A DNA stretch of 39,298 bases from Globomyces pollinis-pini (taxonomy: Eukaryota > Chytridiomycota > Chytridiomycetes > Rhizophydiales > Globomycetaceae), in the NCBI GenBank assembly GCA_025399215.1, contig MU621253.1, positions 1 through 39,298 of the forward strand. The letters run 5' to 3'. The translations under genes were made by a program, and so were the position numbers. This document shows positions 33,804 through 39,298 of this stretch, piece after piece. The notes beneath the pieces are model-generated. The model ran no database searches. It saw nothing but the letters and a program-made list of their open reading frames with translations, and was not told the DNA's origin. Position 1 is the stretch's first letter. Each line of letters begins with the position of its first letter.

Positions 33804-36705
33804 ATGGGAGATTGTAAGAGGATATGAGTTGATCTGTGTTAGATAACAGAAGAAATAATAATAACAGCTACCGTAAGAAGCGCAACTATAACGACTTTCA
33901 AGACGATTACAAACCATTGAAGTCGCCTGATGAAGAGACAGTTGATCGAATCACAAATTCTTTGTTTAGACTCGGTGAAAAGGTTGTAGATTGTAATACT
34001 AATCAATAGAGAGACTTTAAACTGGATGTAGAAGATGCAGTAGTATCAATTGAAAAAGATTACCAATTAAACAAAGTTTTATGTTTAACGGCCATCAAGG
34101 GATGGTGAGTATCTTGAACTAATTTAATATGCTAGTCTATATCAAGTCCCTTATAAAATTTCAATCTTTGCTTCGTTAACTGGATTATTAAATGCTAAGA
34201 ATTTCGATCTGGGAGCAGACATTATTCAGATTGCAGCACAATTATTAAACGAAGGTCTAGATCTGTGTCAGTTTAGAAAAGTAAAGTTGATGGTACAGAA
34301 AAAGTTTGTTTTAAATACTCAGGTCCGTTTCTTTTCAGAGTGTGTAAATGCCAATGTGATTCTACCTGGGCAATTAATCACCTTGTACGATAATTTATTG
34401 TCAGTCGCGAATGAGGTTGGAGCAAGTCAAGAAAGAACTGATGCCTTTGCATTCATTGTCATGGCCTCCATTCCATGGGTAAGTCACACTAGTGCTATTG
34501 CTCATATGTTCCCCTCTATTTCTATGTTGAACTCATCTTACTTTAATAGGCTTCTGCAACATTGAAAGAAAGAAGCGTTGGGGAGTTGGAACGTCTGTTA
34601 AATGATCTAGAAACTTACATGAGTTCCAGGGATATGAATTCTGAAACTGTTGGGATTGCTTTGGCTAATGAAGCTCTTAGTGTATATCGGGATTGTGGTC
34701 CTGAAGAACCATACCAAAAATTTGATGTAGGAATAATTTTCACTAATTTTGTAGCGACTTGATCTACTCTGGATCCAATTACAAAATCTCAAGGCTTCAG
34801 ATTGGGAGGTATTATGTTATTGAACTAACAGTGACAGACACCTTTATTGTTGAACATCGCACATATCTTTAAAGATGGGTTTGAAAGACAGATTCAACAT
34901 GAAATACCACAAATTATCATTCCAACTAGTATTACAATCGTGAAATTTTTATATCAACCTAAATTTTTAATTTTTGATGATAAAGTGAATGTTGCAGGAG
35001 AGGTATGTGCAGAGTTTTAACAAAAGAAAAAAATATGCAATCTCCCATCTACTTCGGATATATCTAGATTTATGTTGGATGACTGTATCACTGACACTAT
35101 CCGAATCTTTTCATTGAATCACAAGGAATGCGCAGAATTGTTATTGAGCACCCAGCATTATTTCAATACAGACTATATCGAAAGTCAAGGGTATCAAGTT
35201 TACGAATCAGTTGTGGAAACAATTTTTGCTGAGCTCTTCCGATTTCCAAAGACTCATGAAAAAGCTGTTTATTATACAACTTTAATCATTGATCTTTGCA
35301 AAGAATCTCTTGATAAAATTCCAAGTGTGCTTGGAAGATGTATTAAGCTTTTGTTTTCTCGTTTGGATAGTGCAGCTAACCCAATTGGTGGAATGGATGT
35401 GGAGTGTATTAAACGATTCAGTGACTTTTTTGCACAACACCTTAGTAATTTTGGATTTTCGTGGAAATGGAGCGATTGGTATCTTATTGAAAATAACAAT
35501 AGGGAATTTGTGTTGGATGAAAACACATCGTCTGGACAATTTGTATTTATCAGAGAAACTCTGCAAAAATGTGTTCGACTTGCTTACTATGACAGAATCA
35601 AAAACAGCATTCCAGAATCTTTTGAAACACATGGTAAAATATTCCCTACATCTGCACCATCGTTTCATTTCAAATTTCAAGATGCTACAATTGTAGGAGG
35701 TAATGCGACTATCTCTAATTAGTAGATGAGATACTGACTGAAATGGTTAGTCATGGTTTAAATGGAAAGATATCTGGAAGGGAAGATGTTGCTGTGGTTG
35801 AAAATGCACTCGAAGGAATTCATCAATATCTATCAAATAACAATTCAATATTATCCAATCCAGAGTTTGAAAACACAATATCCCGTGTTACCCATGAAGC
35901 ACTGATCCAATGTATCATGTTCCAGGGAAGTAAATCCTTTTCACATTTGTTAAACGTGATTGAGCGGTACCTTAGTTTACTGCAAAAGATGAATGAAGAA
36001 GCAGAGAATAGATTGTTGACAATCAAGGTTATTTCATCCTTTTGGCAAAACAATTTTCAGTTTTTGGAGATTATTCTTGGAAAATTATTGAACTATCGAG
36101 TTGTAGACCCAAAATCGATTTTGACTTGGTTACTTTCATCCGAAATATTGGAAGTATATTACGATCATTTCTTTTTGTGGACCATTCTTTCTAGTACACT
36201 CTCCAAGATCAACCTCAAAGCAGAACAAATTTCTGCTAAATTACAGACTATTAGCGCGGACCCTAATGCCGAAAATGCAATGCATGGTAATTCTGTTTTT
36301 ATTTTATTATAGATGATTCGATGGACAACATACATTCATTAAACGTGGCATTAGAAGCATCTCATCGAGAGAAAAAAGAGACGGTCATTCTATGTTTCCA
36401 GGTACGCTGTTATATTTTCTAATTTTTCAAGAAATTTGTACAAGTTTTGTCTGAGAAGCTGGAACAAGACTCTGATGCGGTAAATACTCCATTTTGGAGG
36501 TGGGTCTCTGGATTTATGCGTCAAACGACACGAGAGGTAAGCTCTTATAGAAAGATCAACTAATTATTAGTTTCAAACCGATGTAGATCAATTGAAATTT
36601 ACATTGGAAGCCGTAGTTTTCACAAATGATGTAGATGAGTCTATTTTATCAATTTGGAAACAAGCTATTCAAGTTTACAACTTGCATGGAGAAGATATTG
36701 CATGA
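33804..36705 (+). CDS. NCBP1: Nuclear cap-binding protein subunit 1 (CBP80)
   Basis: Large subunit of the nuclear cap-binding complex, which holds the m7G cap with CBP20 and promotes splicing and mRNA export. ATG 33804 (MGD) is joined by a 29-nt intron to a basic segment (YNRRNNNNSYRKKRNYNDF) that may act as nuclear localisation signal. Then come the MIF4G repeats: YKISIFASLTGLLNAKNFDL, FAFIVMASIPWASATLKE, FAELFRFPKTHEKAVYYTTL, FAQHLSNFGFSWKWSDW and WLLSSEILEVYYDHFFLWTI. The C-terminal helix region contains LKFTLEAVVFTND. About ten introns are needed; those I placed are 23-31 nt plus two near 60-70 nt. The join before 35072 is not fully resolved. Confidence 0.92.
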
Positions 36706-36802
36706 AAATCTCGATGATATGGTATTACAATAAATCGAAATACAGCTTCATTGATTATGATATTTATTTATGTTCATTACATAATGGTGCTGTTAGCAGC
36801 TA

Positions 36803-38374
36803 CTATTTAGTCCCAGTGGTGCTCTTCTGTTGTTCAGATAAAATTGATGTTGGTACAACCAAATCATTCTTGTTTGAAACCAGTTTGAATATAGTCGGGA
36901 TCCGTTGTAGTAATAGTACTGCGAATACTTTATGGAGACCTAGTAATAGGACAACAAAGTGCCGAACACAAAATGTCATTCTATCTCCCCCAAACACAGT
37001 TGTGTTCAGTGACAGATAGCTCATGACGAAATAACTGATGGTCAAAAGTACTTGCAGTAGATATAGATAAGTGAAACGTCTGTCTAGAGTAAACATTCGC
37101 TTAAACACAAGTAGAGAAAGATGTATGTGAGATAAATCTGGTTGTGCTATTACTAACACAATAATTGTTACTGGAACAAGATCCCAAATCAAAACAAATA
37201 CTCCCCTAGATTTAGCAATCCAATTCCTTTACCAGTATGTGTTATATAGTGTCCATACATTCAGCGTCGAAAAACTCGGGCAAAAAGGAACAGGTGTTTC
37301 ATAGGTATTACAAATTAGAAAGTAATTTGAGCCAAAAAATAACATATGTATAACCAATATGGAACCGTATACGAACAATTGGAAGAGATTACTTCGAGGG
37401 ATAAAATTTATCTTGAAATCAAAGATTTGAAAGGTTGTTAGGAATATGGAGAACAAATGTTCGATCCCAGCCAAAGCAAACATAATTTCACCAGACATCG
37501 CTGCCGAAATGTATTCTTCAAAGGCGGTATAAAAATAGTATATTCTGGCTGTTTGTGCAGCAATTCGAATAAGCTGTAACACAATCATACATAGCCAAAA
37601 CCGTGTTTTCAATTTGATAGCCATTCTGGTAGAGTATATAAGCATAAGAAACACAGTCAAAAAGTATATAGCCACCCATACATGAGTTAGTACATCCCCT
37701 AGCTTGGTTGTGTTTGGAACCACAGCGTAGCCTGGGTTGTCCGTGATCCAAATGATTTCATTCTTTCCTTTTTGATATTGATTGATCTTTGCTGTAAACT
37801 TATCAATCAACGCGTTTTCAAAAGCGGTATAAATGTTTGATAGTTGGTAAGTTTCAAAATCGCCAGAACAATCACTTTCAGAATAGATTTGCAAATTATT
37901 GTCTGGTGAGCACCGGTAATAATCATCAATGCACTGATTGTTGGATAGGATTGAGAATTCATAATAATTGCTAAAACCATCACTTGTACTAAGCACAATA
38001 TTACAGTATGACTTTCCATTAACAGACTTGGGAAGTGCCTCTTCAAAGAAGACATCTCCTAGAACGTATGGGTTGCTACTGAGAATTCCTCCTGATAAAT
38101 TGGCATCAATTGATGACAAACAGCATTGGGTGAACGTTGGAGTTTTCATTGCTCCGCAAAATCCATCACTGAGATAGTAATAATCTGCTCCAAATGTGAA
38201 AAAAGGAGGCCACGTTTCGTTTACAGGAGGTAAAGTTTGAAATAAATCTGAAATGCCGAATACAAATATTGAGGTAGGTTCGCCACTACAATCATCAGAA
38301 GATTTCCATTGAGGCATTACAATAAGTGTACTGGAAGTTACCACCCAAAGGAGACTACCTATTGTCAATTTCAT
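36803..38374 (-). CDS. Seven-helix membrane protein with Cys-rich ectodomain, receptor-like
   Basis: Two exons joined by a 27-nt intron close to TGG give 514 residues. The N-terminus is a hydrophobic signal sequence (MKLTIGSLLWVVTSSTLIVM). About 200 residues of predicted extracellular domain follow with many Cys (DDCSGEP, SDGFCGAM, FTQCCLSS, SYCNIV, YRCSPDNN, SDCSGDF) and N-glycosylation-type sites. Seven hydrophobic segments come next: VWVAIYFLTVFLMLIY; FWLCMIVLQLIRIAA; IMFALAGIEHLFSIFL; LFVYGSILVIHMLFFGS; VFVLIWDLVPVTIIVLVIA; YLYLLQVLLTISYFVMSY; FVVLLLGLHKVFAVLLLQ. No known GPCR-class motif was recognised, so receptor function is inferred from topology. A tandem paralogue lies upstream. Stop codons of this gene and CBP80 are about 98 bp apart, convergent. 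Confidence 0.7.
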
Positions 38375-38746
38375 TTTTGATGTGAAATAAATTTAGTCGC
38401 GTCTCAATTTGTACGTGGTTGTTCATCATTTATAGGCTGCATTCAACCAATATTATAAACTTTATCACTTAGGTCACTGAAACTTTAGTCTTAAAATATT
38501 TTTTGTTGAACAATTACAGTCACCAAGGATTTAATAGCTAAAAGGTACTCGATGATTTCCAGTTAATGATGTATCATCAACTGTACTACATTATAGTTAT
38601 GGTCATAGCTCATCATTTCACTAATTATCCGTTAGTATTTTTCATATCCAGATTAAGTATTCTGACATACATTAAACACAGTGTAACTAACTCCTGCTGT
38701 GAAAATATAATTCATGCATGTAAATATATTAAGTAGAATCTTTATC
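38375..38746. other. Intergenic spacer between the two seven-helix paralogues
   Basis: 372 bp, AT-rich, with no open frame of note. It should contain the promoter of the downstream copy and the 3' end of the upstream copy. No repeat shared with the flanks is evident by eye. Confidence 0.5.
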
Positions 38747-39298
38747 TCAACGTGTGGTAGAAAGGGTATTCTTTGGGCTTTCACGTTCAGATACAATTGA
38801 TGTTGGTACAATCATATCAGTCTTAGTCGAAACCAGTTTGAATATAATTGGGATTCTTTGCAATAAGAGTACTTTAAAAACTGTATGAAGACCAAGCAAT
38901 AAAATATTGAAATGTCGTATACAATATGACATTCTATCACTGCCAAACACAGTTGTATTCAGCAAAAGATAACTCATGACAAAGAAGCCAACGGTTAGAA
39001 GTACTTGAAGTAGATACAGAGATGTGAAACGCTTATCTACATTAAACATTCTCTTTAACACTATTAAAGAAAGATGCATATGAGATAAATCTGGTTGCAC
39101 TAACACTAACACAATCATTGTCACAGGAACCAGATCCCAAATCAAAACAAACACTCCCCTATTTTTAATACACCCCATTAGTTACCAAAATGTGTTATAT
39201 GCCCTCCAAGTCATAAGAGTGGAAAAGGTGGGGCAAAATAATGTGTTTCGTGCAAAGATAGTACAAATCACAAAATAGTTTGAGCCAAACAAAATCAT
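38747..39298 (-). CDS. Tandem paralogue of the seven-helix receptor-like protein, 5' part outside window
   Basis: On the minus strand the window opens within helix 4 (ILFGSNYFVICT..., matching LFFGSNYFLICN of the neighbour) and reads to an NTFW codon block. It then crosses a 27-nt intron (GTAACTAATG...AAAATAG) at exactly the same position as in the neighbour and continues GVFVLIWDLVPVTMIVLVLV through helices 5-7 to the stop at 38747. Identity to the neighbour over the shared part is roughly 70-75 percent by eye. The C-terminal tail after VPTSI(L/V)SE diverges. The start and ectodomain lie beyond the window. Confidence 0.75.

Noticed and set aside
35282..35696. Long open frames on the other strand and frames of the CBP80 gene
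   Set aside because: They are shadows of the CBP80 exon, which has full-length homology; their composition is not protein-like.

Overview
The window is nuclear DNA from a compact, AT-rich eukaryotic genome. It is packed with spliced protein-coding genes on both strands and has no rRNA, tRNA, CRISPR array or recognisable transposase. Two genes tied to flagella and centrioles (a CCDC96/CFAP184-type axonemal coiled-coil protein and a centrin) sit among opisthokont housekeeping genes: Yak1-type kinase, RIC8, PBN1/PIG-X, Uso1/p115 and the cap-binding protein CBP80. An ACT-domain aromatic amino acid hydroxylase and a KIAA0930 (DUF2045) protein are also present. I infer a zoosporic, early-diverging fungus (chytrid- or rozellid-grade) or a close flagellated opisthokont relative. 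The exact lineage cannot be fixed from the sequence alone.

The dominant feature is intron size. I could place about 100 introns by protein homology and reading phase. Nearly all are 23-37 nt, most 25-31 nt, with GT...AG ends and a CTAAC/CTGAC/TTAAC/CTAAT-like element just before the acceptor. Spliced reading frames of eleven genes close exactly under this rule, for example GMP synthase 527 aa, isoleucyl-tRNA synthetase 1072 aa, centrin 165 aa, PBN1 391 aa and KIAA0930 404 aa. Many real genes therefore look broken in a plain ORF scan.

Layout. 1-763: 3' part of an unrecognised gene with an AT-hook-like tail. 764-2676: gene-poor stretch with repeats and coding-like scraps. 2786-3340 (+): SET-domain protein. 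3382-6044 (-): Uso1/p115 tether. 6073-9751 (+): telomerase reverse transcriptase, starting only 28 bp from the Uso1 start codon and divergent from it. 9962-11252 (+): PBN1/PIG-X. 11373-12009 (-): unknown Ser-rich protein with a duplicated C-terminal block. 12042-13180 (-): aspartate-semialdehyde dehydrogenase. 13413-15017 (-): 6-phosphogluconate dehydrogenase. 15407-16770 (+): KIAA0930. 17116-19042 (+): CCDC96. 19099-20794 (-): RIC8. 20995-24157 (+): YAK1. 24247-24894 (+): stand-alone TenI/ThiE-like protein. 25073-26712 (+): aromatic amino acid hydroxylase with a mitochondrial-type leader. 27023-30681 (+): IleRS. 31139-31753 (+): centrin. 31962-33718 (+): GMP synthase. 33804-36705 (+): CBP80. 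36803-38374 and 38747-39298 (-): two tandem paralogues of a seven-helix membrane receptor-like family.

There are no operons, but genes are very close: 28 bp between divergent starts, 41 bp between convergent stops, 85 bp between tandem genes. The most unusual items are the ultrashort introns, the telomerase gene cut into more than 20 exons with an intron slot made of four back-to-back intron-like modules and one apparent GT...TG intron, the duplicated stop-containing C-terminal block at 11.3-11.5 kb, and the tandem receptor-like family.
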